64,000 bases of DNA from Xanthomonas sacchari (lineage in GTDB: Bacteria > Pseudomonadota > Gammaproteobacteria > Xanthomonadales > Xanthomonadaceae): assembly GCF_024266585.1 (NCBI RefSeq), contig NZ_CP100647.1, positions 4,445,001 to 4,509,000 of the forward strand, in the 5' to 3' direction. Below, piece after piece: positions 8,533 through 18,115 of the stretch. Under the pieces are notes generated by a model. The model saw nothing but the letters and a program-made list of their open reading frames with translations, did not search any database and was not told the origin of the DNA. Every line of letters begins with the position of its first letter. Positions within the stretch are counted from its first letter, which is position 1. The position numbers and the translations under genes are program-made.

Positions 8533-8934
8533 GTGCCGACCTTCGCCGTCCTGATGCGCCTGCTGCTGTGCCTGAGCCTGCTGCTCAACGGCACCGCGAC
8601 CGCGATGGCGATGCCGGGCATGGCGGCACACGCCACCTCGATGCACGCCGCCGCCAGCGCGGCGCCGGCGCCGACGCATGCGGCGATGCCCTGCCACGAG
8701 CAGGTGCCGGCGCCTCCGGCCGAGCACGACGGCCACTGCCACGACCATGCCGGCAAGCACGGCGGCGGCTGCGGCATGACCGGCTGCCAATGCCCGCATG
8801 TGCAGCCGCTGCCGGCCCTGCTGGCGATGCCGCTGGCACTGCCGCGCATGCCCCGCCACCTGGTCGCCGCCGCTCCCCAGGCCGCGCACGGCGCGCCCGG
8901 CCTGCCGCGGCTGGAACGTCCTCCCAGCGCCTGA
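8533..8934 (+). CDS. copL: CopL family metal-binding regulatory protein
   Basis: The product is about 133 residues with an N-terminal signal-like hydrophobic stretch (LLLCLSLLLNGTATAMA). A His/Cys/Met-rich region follows, including CHEQVPAPPAEHDGHCHDHAGKHGGGCGMTGCQCPH. In Xanthomonas CopL is encoded just upstream of copAB and is needed for copper-inducible expression, although how it works is unclear. The start is uncertain. I chose the GTG at 8533 (MPTFAVLMRLLL), but the ATG at 8554 is also possible and neither has a clear ribosome site. The 121-bp gap to copA contains a GC-rich hairpin. Confidence 0.8.
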   Translation: MPTFAVLMRLLLCLSLLLNGTATAMAMPGMAAHATSMHAAASAAPAPTHAAMPCHEQVPAPPAEHDGHCHDHAGKHGGGCGMTGCQCPHVQPLPALLAMPLALPRMPRHLVAAAPQAAHGAPGLPRLERPPSA

Positions 8935-9055
8935 GCGCGAGCGGCCGCCCCTCGGGCGGCCTCCTGGCGGCGGCGCGCAGGCGCCACCGCGTCCACGCCT
9001 GCCGCGCCACCATCGGCGTGGCGCGGCGCATTGCCTCCGCTTCCGGACATCGCAC

Positions 9056-10873
9056 ATGAACGCATCTTCTTCCGGCCTGCCGGCGCTGCCGTCGCGGCGC
9101 CGCTTCGTCACCGGGCTGGCGCTGGGCGCCGCCGCCGGCCTCGCCGGGCTGCCGCTGCGCGGCGCCCAGGCCAGCGCGCTGGCGCGCAACGGCGCCGCCC
9201 CCTACGTGCTGCACGGCACCGACCTGGACCTGCGCATCGGCAGCACCCGGGTCAACTTCACCGGGCGCGAGCGCCCCGCCATCGCCGTCAACGGCAGCGT
9301 GCCGGCGCCGATCCTGCGCTGGCGCGAAGGCGACACCGTGACCATCCGCGTGGCCAACCACCTGCCCGGCCACACCCAGACCTCGGTGCACTGGCACGGC
9401 CTGCTGTTGCCGGCCAACATGGACGGCGTGCCCGGCATGAGCTTCGACGGCATCTATCCCGGCGAGACCTACCAGTACCGCTTCGCCCTGCGCCAGTCCG
9501 GCACCTACTGGTACCACAGCCATTCGCTGCACCAGGAGCAGGCCGGGCTGTACGGCGCGATCGTGATCGACCCGCGCGAGCCGCCGCCGTACCGCTACGA
9601 CCGCGAGCACCTGCTGCTGCTGTCGGACTGGACCGACCTGGACCCGGCGGCGCTGTTCCGGCGGCTGAAGCAGATGCCGTCCTACGACAACCTGTACCAG
9701 CGCACCGTCGGCGATTTCCTGCGCGACGCGCGCGAGGACGGATTGCGCGCCACCCTCGCCGACCGCGGCATGTGGGGGCGCATGCGCATGACCCCCAGCG
9801 ACCTGTCCGACGTCAACGGCAACACCTACACCTACCTGCTCAACGGCATGACCCCGGCCGGCAACTGGACCGGGCTGTTCCGTCCCGGCGAGAAGGTGCT
9901 GCTGCGCTTCATCAACGCCTCCAGCATGAGCTACTTCGACGTGCGCATCCCCGGGCTGAAGATGACCGTGGTCGCCGCCGACGGCCAGTACGTGCATCCG
10001 GTGAGCGTGGACGAGTTCCGCATCGCCGCGGCCGAGACCTACGACGTGCTGGTCGAACCCAGCGGCCAGGACGCCTACACGGTGTTCGCCCAGGACATGG
10101 GCCGCACCGGCCACGCGCGCGGCACCCTGGCGGTGCGCGACGGGCTGCAGGCGCCGGTGCCGGCGCAGGATCCGCGCCCGCTGCTGCGCATGCAGGACAT
10201 GGGCCACGCGATGGGCGAACACGCCGGCATGGGCCACGCCGCGGGCACGGCCATGCACGGCATGGAAGGCGGCTGCGGGGCGAACATGCACATGGCCGCC
10301 ATGCCCGGCATGGACCACGCCGCGCACGCGACGGCCGGCGCTGCCGCCACACCTGCGCATCCGCGCAGCGAACGCGGCAATCCCCTGGTGGACATGCAGT
10401 CCTCCGCCACTGCGCCACGCCTGGACGACCCGGGCATCGGCCTGCGCGACAACGGCCGCCGCGTGCTGACCTACGCCGACCTGCACAGCCTGTTCGAGGA
10501 CCCGGACGGACGCGAGCCGGGGCGCGAGATCCAGCTGCACCTGACCGGCAACATGGAGAAGTTCGCCTGGTCGTTCGACGGCATTCCCTTCGCCAGCGCC
10601 GAGCCGCTGCGGCTCAACTACGGCGAGCGCCTGCGCATCGTGCTGGTCAACGACACGATGATGCAGCACCCGATCCACCTGCACGGCATGTGGAGCGACG
10701 TGGAGGACGCGGCCGGCCGCTTCCAGGTGCGCAAGCACACCGTGGACATGCCGCCGGGCACGCGCCGCAGCTATCGCGTGCGCGCCGACGCGCTGGGGCG
10801 CTGGGCCTACCACTGCCACCTGCTCTACCACATGGACGGCGGCATGATGCGCGAAGTGCGGGTGGACGCATGA
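9056..10873 (+). CDS. copA: Copper resistance multicopper oxidase CopA (periplasmic, Tat-exported)
   Basis: This 605-residue multicopper oxidase begins with a twin-arginine signal (SRRRFVTGLALGAAAGLAG). Copper ligand motifs are complete: HWHG near residue 118, HSHSLHQEQAGLYG, HPIHLHGMW and the terminal YHCHLLYHMDGGM. A Met/His-rich insert at about residues 378-425 has repeated MGHA/HGM units and probably binds extra copper. It presumably oxidises Cu(I) and sequesters copper in the periplasm. It is unrelated to the CopA ATPase encoded nearby, despite the shared name. Its stop codon overlaps the copB start. Confidence 0.95.
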   Translation: MNASSSGLPALPSRRRFVTGLALGAAAGLAGLPLRGAQASALARNGAAPYVLHGTDLDLRIGSTRVNFTGRERPAIAVNGSVPAPILRWREGDTVTIRVANHLPGHTQTSVHWHGLLLPANMDGVPGMSFDGIYPGETYQYRFALRQSGTYWYHSHSLHQEQAGLYGAIVIDPREPPPYRYDREHLLLLSDWTDLDPAALFRRLKQMPSYDNLYQRTVGDFLRDAREDGLRATLADRGMWGRMRMTPSDLSDVNGNTYTYLLNGMTPAGNWTGLFRPGEKVLLRFINASSMSYFDVRIPGLKMTVVAADGQYVHPVSVDEFRIAAAETYDVLVEPSGQDAYTVFAQDMGRTGHARGTLAVRDGLQAPVPAQDPRPLLRMQDMGHAMGEHAGMGHAAGTAMHGMEGGCGANMHMAAMPGMDHAAHATAGAAATPAHPRSERGNPLVDMQSSATAPRLDDPGIGLRDNGRRVLTYADLHSLFEDPDGREPGREIQLHLTGNMEKFAWSFDGIPFASAEPLRLNYGERLRIVLVNDTMMQHPIHLHGMWSDVEDAAGRFQVRKHTVDMPPGTRRSYRVRADALGRWAYHCHLLYHMDGGMMREVRVDA

Positions 10874-12054
10874 GCCGCGCCCGCTTCGCTCCGCTCGCCC
10901 AGGCGCTCGGCCTGGCGTTGCTGTCCGCGCATGCGGTGGTGCATGCGCAGCCTGTCCCCGCTGCCGACGCCGACGCATCCGCCGCGCGCTGCGCCTGCCC
11001 GGCCTCCGCTGCCCCCATGCCCATGCCGGACAACAGGGTAGCCGCGCAGCCCGTCACGGCGATGCACGGCACCCTGGACCACGCCGCGATGGGGCATGCC
11101 GCACCCGTGCCGACCATGCACGGCACACCTCCCACGCAGACCGCGGCAGGGACCGCCGACGCCATGTCGCACGGACACATGGACCACGCCCCGCTGGACC
11201 ACGCGGCCGCACCGACGTCGCAGGCCGATCACGGCGAACACGCGCACGCCGCGCACGACGGCATGGGCCATGCGATGCCGTCGGCGCCCACGCCGGCGGC
11301 GGCCGCATGCCGGTGCCCCGGGAACGCCGACACGGCGCTGCCGCGCGAGCCGATCCCGCCGATCACCTCCGCCGACCGTGCGGCGGCATTCCCGGTGCTG
11401 CGCGAGCACGGCATGGCACACGGCGCGTCGCGTACCGGCTACCTGCTGGTCGATCGCCTGGAGGGCTGGGACAACGCCCACGGCAGCGGCCAGGCCTGGG
11501 AAGCGCGCGGCTGGTACGGCGGCGACATCGATCGGCTGTGGCTGCGCAGCGACGGCGAACGCGAGGGCGGCCGCACCACCGCGTCCACGCTGGAACTGGC
11601 CTATGGCCGCGCGATCTCGCCGTGGTGGGATGTGCTGGTCGGCGGCAAGCAGGCGTTCGCACCGGGACGCGCACGAACCTCGGCGGCGTTCGGCGTGCAG
11701 GGCATGGCGCCGTACAAGTTCGAGGTCTCGGCCATGCTGTACGTCGGCGAAGGCGGCCATGCCAGCCTGCACCTGGAAGGCGAGTACGACGTGCTGCTGA
11801 CCAATCGCCTGATCCTGCAGCCTCGGCTGGAGGCGGAACTGGCCGCGCGCGACGATCCGGCGCACCGCACCGGCAGCGGCCTGACCGCAGTGGAGGGCGG
11901 GCTGCGCCTGCGCTACGAGGTCACTCGCCGCTTCGCACCCTACGTCGGCGTGGACCACGTCCGTAACTTCGGCGGCACCGCCGACGCGCGCCGCGCCGCC
12001 GGCGAGGCGGTACGCGAAACGCGCTGGGTCGCGGGCCTGCGGTTCTGGTTCTGA
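10870..12054 (+). CDS. copB: Copper resistance outer-membrane protein CopB
   Basis: This 394-residue protein has a signal peptide ending about at VVHA. A long periplasmic segment rich in Met and His (for example HAAMGHA, MSHGHMDHAPLDHA) follows. The C-terminal half is a predicted beta-barrel and ends in the outer-membrane signature RFWF. PcoB/CopB proteins bind copper at the outer membrane. The ATG overlaps the copA TGA by 4 bp, so the pair is translationally coupled. Confidence 0.93.
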   Translation: MSRARFAPLAQALGLALLSAHAVVHAQPVPAADADASAARCACPASAAPMPMPDNRVAAQPVTAMHGTLDHAAMGHAAPVPTMHGTPPTQTAAGTADAMSHGHMDHAPLDHAAAPTSQADHGEHAHAAHDGMGHAMPSAPTPAAAACRCPGNADTALPREPIPPITSADRAAAFPVLREHGMAHGASRTGYLLVDRLEGWDNAHGSGQAWEARGWYGGDIDRLWLRSDGEREGGRTTASTLELAYGRAISPWWDVLVGGKQAFAPGRARTSAAFGVQGMAPYKFEVSAMLYVGEGGHASLHLEGEYDVLLTNRLILQPRLEAELAARDDPAHRTGSGLTAVEGGLRLRYEVTRRFAPYVGVDHVRNFGGTADARRAAGEAVRETRWVAGLRFWF

Positions 12055-12125
12055 GCCGCGGGCGAACGGCAGCGCGAAGGATGTGCCGCCGCGCTTCCAG
12101 GCACTGCACACGGACGTCGTCATCT

Positions 12126-12191
12126 GTAGGAGTGGCTTCAGCCGCGACAGGCATCCCCGGGAAAGCCCGTCGCGGCTGAAGCCGCTCCTAC
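12126..12191. repeat. REP-like palindrome
   Basis: GTAGGAGTGGCTTCAGCCGC is followed about 45 bp later by its near reverse complement ending CTCCTAC. It belongs to the same family as the element at 1801-1866. It sits between the 3' ends of copB and a convergent gene and could act as a bidirectional hairpin terminator. Confidence 0.75.
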
Positions 12192-12257
12192 AGGCAGGGC
12201 GCGCGCCTGCGAAAGTACAAGGCGGCGCCGCCGCAGCCGCTGTGCGCCGCTACCGGC

Positions 12258-12719
12258 TTACGCCTGCAGCGCCGCCACCTCGCGTCGTGGCGGCCGCAGC
12301 GCGCCCAGAGTGGTCACCAGTTCGCGATAGCTGCGCGCCAGCTGCGCGAACAGCCCCGCGTCGCTGGCCCGGGTCTCGGCGACTTCGGCATAGGCGCCGC
12401 GGCCGAGGTCGATGAAGTAGTCCACGCTGACCCGGCGCCGCGCCGCCACGCCGGGAAACAGCCCAGCGATCAGCAGGCAGCCGTCGCCGACCTCGCGCAA
12501 GGCGTCGGCGCGCGCGCGTCCGACCTGGTCCTGCGCATGCAGCCAGGCCAGCGCCTGGATGCGCGCCAGCAACTGCGCGTCGCGCTGGTAGCGCAGCAGC
12601 ACGAACACCAGATAGTGCTCGCGCGATTCGTCCAGCGGCCGGCCCAGGCGCTGCCCGGCCTCGTGCACCAACGCCTGCCACAGCTCGGCCGGCGCCCCCT
12701 GTCTGAAAGACTCGTACAT
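12258..12719 (-). CDS. Conserved hypothetical protein, 153 aa
   Basis: I do not recognise this family. The predicted protein is soluble and largely alpha-helical, with no signal peptide or membrane segment. Its composition is typical of the host, with high GC at third codon positions. Notable stretches are ESREHYLVFVLLRYQRDAQLL and GCLLIAGLFPGVAARRR near the middle. It is encoded alone, convergent with copB and divergent from gloA. The 207-bp gap to gloA presumably carries both promoters. Confidence 0.6.
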   Translation of the reverse strand: MYESFRQGAPAELWQALVHEAGQRLGRPLDESREHYLVFVLLRYQRDAQLLARIQALAWLHAQDQVGRARADALREVGDGCLLIAGLFPGVAARRRVSVDYFIDLGRGAYAEVAETRASDAGLFAQLARSYRELVTTLGALRPPRREVAALQA

Positions 12720-12926
12720 GCGTCCTCCTGCGTCGTGGGAACCCTCGCCGAAATCTTATGCACGCGCCGTGCCGCTGCGTTGGCAGACCGACGGCGCGTC
12801 TGCCAACCGGCGGATCGGCACGGATCTCGCAGCGCGCCGACGGCTCTCCACATCGGCCGCTACGCCGCCGCCGTTAGAATTGCCGGCAACCACGTGCCGC
12901 GGCACCTCCCCCACGCGAGACCCCTC

Positions 12927-13451
12927 ATGCCCACCACCTCGTTCGACCATCTGCCCGGCGTTTCCGCGCCGCCCGCCGAGACCACCGGCTTCGTGTTCAA
13001 CCACACCATGTTGCGGGTGAAGGACATCGCCCGTTCGCTGGATTTCTACACACGCGTGCTCGGCTTCCGCCCGATCGACCACCGTGCGTTCCCCGAGGCG
13101 CAGTTCAGCCTGTACTTCCTGGCGCTGCTGCCGCCGACGGTGCCGGTGCCGGCGGACCCGGCGCAACGGCAGGTGTGGATGGCCGGCCTGCCCGGCGTGC
13201 TGGAACTGACCCACAACCACGGCAGCGAGCTGCAGGACGGACCGGTGTATCACGACGGCAACAGCGAGCCGCGCGGCTTCGGCCACCTGTGCGTGTCGGT
13301 ACCGGACCTGCAAGCGGCCTGCGCGCGCTTCGAGGCGCTGCAGGTGCCGTTCCAGAAGCGCCTGAGCGACGGGCGCATGCGCAACATCGCCTTCATCAAG
13401 GACCCGGACGGCTACTGGGTGGAGATCATCTCCAACACCTCCAGCGACTGA
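12927..13451 (+). CDS. gloA: Lactoylglutathione lyase (glyoxalase I)
   Basis: This 174-residue enzyme converts the hemithioacetal of methylglyoxal and glutathione to S-lactoylglutathione. Metal ligands are visible: H26 in NHTMLRVKD, the Glu in GVLELTHNHG, the His in GFGHLCVSV and the Glu in YWVEIIS. The insertion LPPTVPVPADPAQRQVWMAGL and the length match the longer Zn-type glyoxalase I of proteobacteria and eukaryotes. It is a single gene facing the convergent glmS. Confidence 0.93.
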   Translation: MPTTSFDHLPGVSAPPAETTGFVFNHTMLRVKDIARSLDFYTRVLGFRPIDHRAFPEAQFSLYFLALLPPTVPVPADPAQRQVWMAGLPGVLELTHNHGSELQDGPVYHDGNSEPRGFGHLCVSVPDLQAACARFEALQVPFQKRLSDGRMRNIAFIKDPDGYWVEIISNTSSD

Positions 13452-13941
13452 GTGCCGTGCGCGGCGATGGCGGCGAACTGCGGCATTGCCGCGGTTGGTC
13501 CGCCATCGCCGCCTGTACGCCCAGGCCGCCGGCTTGCGGCATCTTGCATACCGCCGGGTTGCGCAGCCGCCCAGCCCGATTGCGGAGCGGGCAGACCAGA
13601 CCGGCGACGCCGGAATGCTTCCGATCGCAGGCGGTGTCGATCACCAACGGATCGACCGTGTCGCGATCGCCCAGGCCGGCACGCGGCATCTTGACGTCGA
13701 TCGCACACGCCTGGCCGTCCGGCAGAACCCCGATCCGCGCACCGCTGCCGGCGCGGCGGGTACGCCTTCGCACGCGCATGCGTGTGCCGCCCGCGCGCAG
13801 CGGCCGCGCCGCAAGCGGCGACGCCCCCAGCTGCACGGCGGCGGAAGTCGCCACAACGGCGCACTGCCTGCGCCTCGCACCGACATGACGGCCCGTGCAC
13901 GCCGGCCGTCGCTGGCGCGCGCCGAACGCGCCTGGACGCGC
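13452..13941. other. 490-bp stretch between gloA and glmS without a recognised gene
   Basis: No known gene, repeat or strong terminator is visible here. A minus-strand reading frame (13426-13854) has coding-like GC at third positions and includes the stretch RIGVLPDGQACAIDVKMPRA. However, it matches nothing I know, overlaps the gloA stop and has a ribosome site that is not convincing. It may be a small lineage-specific gene or the remains of one. Confidence 0.3.
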
Positions 13942-15774
<1,833 letters not shown>

Positions 15775-15834
15775 AGCCACGCCCTTCGCCGAAAAGTCCG
15801 CCATTCTAGCCAAGTCCGCTGAATGTCTCGCCGC

Positions 15835-15893
15835 TGTCCGCTGCCGGACACGGTGTCCGCGAACGTGTCCGCGGACACCCGGACACCTGTCCG
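15835..15893 (+). promoter_or_regulatory. Cluster of TGTCCG inverted repeats, likely enhancer sites for the sigma-54 regulator
   Basis: Seven TGTCCG or CGGACA half-sites lie within 59 bp. They include the perfect palindrome GTGTCCGCGGACAC (15865-15878) and the dyads at 15835-15850 and 15880-15893. The cluster is centred about 90 bp upstream of the predicted start site, the usual place for NtrC-type activator binding. The likely binder is the regulator encoded at 31111. Confidence 0.65.
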
Positions 15894-15929
15894 CGCCGGC
15901 CACTTCCATGCAATTCAATGGCTTGCAAT

Positions 15930-15946
15930 TGGCACGCCGCGTGCTT
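15930..15946 (+). promoter_or_regulatory. Sigma-54 (-24/-12) promoter of the ABC transporter operon
   Basis: TGGCACGCCGCGTGCTT places GG at 15931-15932 and GC at 15943-15944, with exactly 10 bases between. It matches the TGGCAC-N5-TTGC consensus at all but one key position. Transcription would start near 15956, 24 bases before the adaptor start codon. Confidence 0.75.
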
Positions 15947-15979
15947 TGGAGTTTCCGTCCTCACCGCTGCGACCCGACG

Positions 15980-17248
15980 ATGATCCGTGACACCTCCGCC
16001 CAGGACCAGGTTCTCGCCCGCCCCCGCTCCGCGGCCTGGCGCCGCTGGCTGTGGCCCGGGCTGATCGCCGCACTGGTGCTGCTGGGCATCGCCTTCGCCG
16101 CCCGCGGCTGGATCGCCGGCAGCCGCTCGTTCGACGCGCAGCGCGTGCGCATCGCCACGGTGACCCGCGGCGACCTGGTCCGCGACATCTCCGCCGACGG
16201 CCGCCTGATCGCCGCCAACAGCCCCACCCTGTACGCCATCTCCGGCGGCACCGTGACCCTGAAGGTGGTCGCCGGCGACGTGGTCAAGCAGGGCCAGGAA
16301 CTGGCCGAGATCGACAGCCCGGAGCTGCGCAGCAAGCTGGCCCAGGAAGAGGCCACCCTGGCCGGCCTGGAAGCGGAGGCCGGCCGCGCCGACCTGGACG
16401 CGACCCTGGCCCGTGCCAACGCCAGCAAGCTGATCGACCAGGCGCAGATCGAGCGCCAGGCCGCCAGCCGCGACCTGGAGCGCTACCAGCGCGGCTACGC
16501 CGGCGGCGCGGTGCCGCAGGTGGAGCTGGCCAAGGCCCAGGACACGCTGAAGAAGGCCGACATCGCGATGAGCCACGCGCAGAAGGATTCGGGCCTGCAG
16601 GCGCAGGGCGCGGCGCTGGACGCGCGCAACAAGCGCCTGCTCGCCGAGCGCCAGCGCGCGGTGGTGGCCGAGGTGCAGCGCCAGGTCGACCTGCTGACCC
16701 TGCGCTCGCCGTTCGATGGCCAGGTCGGCCAGGTGCAGGTCTCGCAGCACACCAACGTCGCCGCCAACGCGCCGGTGCTCAGCGTGGTCGACCTGTCCAA
16801 GTTCGAACTGGAGATCAAGGTGCCGGAAAGCTTCGCCCGCGACCTGGCGATCGGCATGCCGGCGCAGTTGACCAGCGGCGCCGGCGAACCGTTCGCCGGG
16901 GCGATCTCGGCGGTGTCGCCGGAAGTGGTCAACGGCGAGGTCACCGCGCGCATCCGCTTCACCGACAAGCAGCCGCCGGGCCTGCGCCAGAGCCAGCGCA
17001 TGAGCGCGCGGGTGCTGCTGGACACCCGCAAGAACGTGCTCAAGCTCGAGCGCGGCCCGTTCGTCGAACAGTCCGGCGGCCGCTACGCCTACGTCATGGA
17101 CGGCGACTCGGCGGTGCGCCGCCCGGTCGAACTGGGCGTCACCAGCCTGGGCGAAGTCGAAGTGCGCTCGGGCCTGCAGCCGGGCGACCGGGTGGTGGTC
17201 TCCGGCAGCGATCTGTTCGGCGATGCGCCGCAGGTCACGGTGCATTAG
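15980..17248 (+). CDS. HlyD-family periplasmic adaptor (membrane fusion protein)
   Basis: This 422-residue protein has an N-terminal anchor helix (about residues 28-48, WPGLIAALVLLGIAFAA). A barrel-sandwich half with TVTRGDLVRDISADGRL comes next, then a coiled-coil hairpin (about 115-225) and the beta-barrel and membrane-proximal domains. It should link the inner-membrane ABC transporter to an outer-membrane TolC-type channel encoded elsewhere. I chose the ATG at 15980 because an upstream in-frame ATG at 15908 lies inside the promoter. It is the first gene of the array operon. Confidence 0.88.
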   Translation: MIRDTSAQDQVLARPRSAAWRRWLWPGLIAALVLLGIAFAARGWIAGSRSFDAQRVRIATVTRGDLVRDISADGRLIAANSPTLYAISGGTVTLKVVAGDVVKQGQELAEIDSPELRSKLAQEEATLAGLEAEAGRADLDATLARANASKLIDQAQIERQAASRDLERYQRGYAGGAVPQVELAKAQDTLKKADIAMSHAQKDSGLQAQGAALDARNKRLLAERQRAVVAEVQRQVDLLTLRSPFDGQVGQVQVSQHTNVAANAPVLSVVDLSKFELEIKVPESFARDLAIGMPAQLTSGAGEPFAGAISAVSPEVVNGEVTARIRFTDKQPPGLRQSQRMSARVLLDTRKNVLKLERGPFVEQSGGRYAYVMDGDSAVRRPVELGVTSLGEVEVRSGLQPGDRVVVSGSDLFGDAPQVTVH

Positions 17249-17376
17249 GAGCCGGGATTGGGGAATCGGGAATGGGGATGCGCAAGCCCCTCTCGTTTTC
17301 CTTTCCTGGCCACCGCTTTCGAATCCCGACATCCCCAATCCCCAATCCCCGCTCCACCACCACAGGAACTCATGCC
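17249..17376. repeat. GGGATTG/GGGAATC repeat pair between adaptor and ATPase genes
   Basis: A short array of GGGATTGGGGAATC type (about 17254-17279) is followed by an inverted array (about 17325-17350). The intervening 45 bp could form the loop of an mRNA hairpin. It separates the first two genes of the operon. Confidence 0.65.
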
Positions 17377-18102
17377 ATGCTCGAAATGCGCGCCGTCTCC
17401 AAGGTCTTCCGCACCGAACAGGTCGAGACGCATGCGTTGCGCTCGCTGGACCTGCATGTCCGCGAGGGCGAGTTCGTCGCCGTCACCGGGCCGTCAGGTT
17501 CGGGCAAGACCACCTTCCTCAACATCGCCGGGTTGCTGGAGACCTTCACCAGCGGCCAGTACCTGCTCGATGGCCAGGACGTCAGCAACCTCAACGACGA
17601 TGCGCGCTCGCGCATGCGCAACCAGAAGATCGGCTTCATCTTCCAGGGCTTCAACCTGATTCCCGACCTCAACCTGTTCGACAACGTCGACGTGCCGCTG
17701 CGCTACCGCGGCATGGGCGCGGCCGAGCGCAAGCAGCGCATCGAGGAGGCGCTGAGCCGGGTCGGGCTGGGTTCGCGCATGAAGCACTATCCGTCCGAAC
17801 TGTCCGGCGGCCAGCAGCAGCGCGCGGCGATCGCCCGCGCCCTGGCCGGCAGCCCGCGCCTGCTGCTGGCCGACGAACCGACCGGCAACCTCGACTCGCA
17901 GATGGCGCGCGGGGTGATGGAACTGCTGGAGGAGATCAACGCGCAGGGCTCGACCATCGTCATGGTCACCCACGACCCGGAACTGGCCGCGCGCGCCCAG
18001 CGCAACGTGCACATCGTCGACGGCCAGGCCACCGACCTGCAGCGCGAACCGGCGCTGGCGCAGGGCGCTGCGACGCTGCCGTCCGCCGCCGACGGCCGCT
18101 GA
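17377..18102 (+). CDS. MacB-like ABC transporter ATPase
   Basis: This 241-residue LolD/MacB-type ATPase has Walker A GPSGSGKTT (residues 38-46), signature LSGGQQQR, Walker B LLLADEPTGNLDS and the H-loop VMVTHD. It is the only ATPase in the locus and would have to serve all ten permeases that follow. It starts 128 bp after the adaptor gene and is followed 13 bp later by the first permease. Confidence 0.92.
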   Translation: MLEMRAVSKVFRTEQVETHALRSLDLHVREGEFVAVTGPSGSGKTTFLNIAGLLETFTSGQYLLDGQDVSNLNDDARSRMRNQKIGFIFQGFNLIPDLNLFDNVDVPLRYRGMGAAERKQRIEEALSRVGLGSRMKHYPSELSGGQQQRAAIARALAGSPRLLLADEPTGNLDSQMARGVMELLEEINAQGSTIVMVTHDPELAARAQRNVHIVDGQATDLQREPALAQGAATLPSAADGR

Positions 18103-18115
18103 GACGGGCCCTGCC

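Noticed and set aside
15908-15979. Upstream ATG giving a 446-aa adaptor
   Set aside because: The 24 extra codons cover the sigma-54 promoter elements and the N-terminal residues are not adaptor-like, so the ATG at 15980 is preferred.
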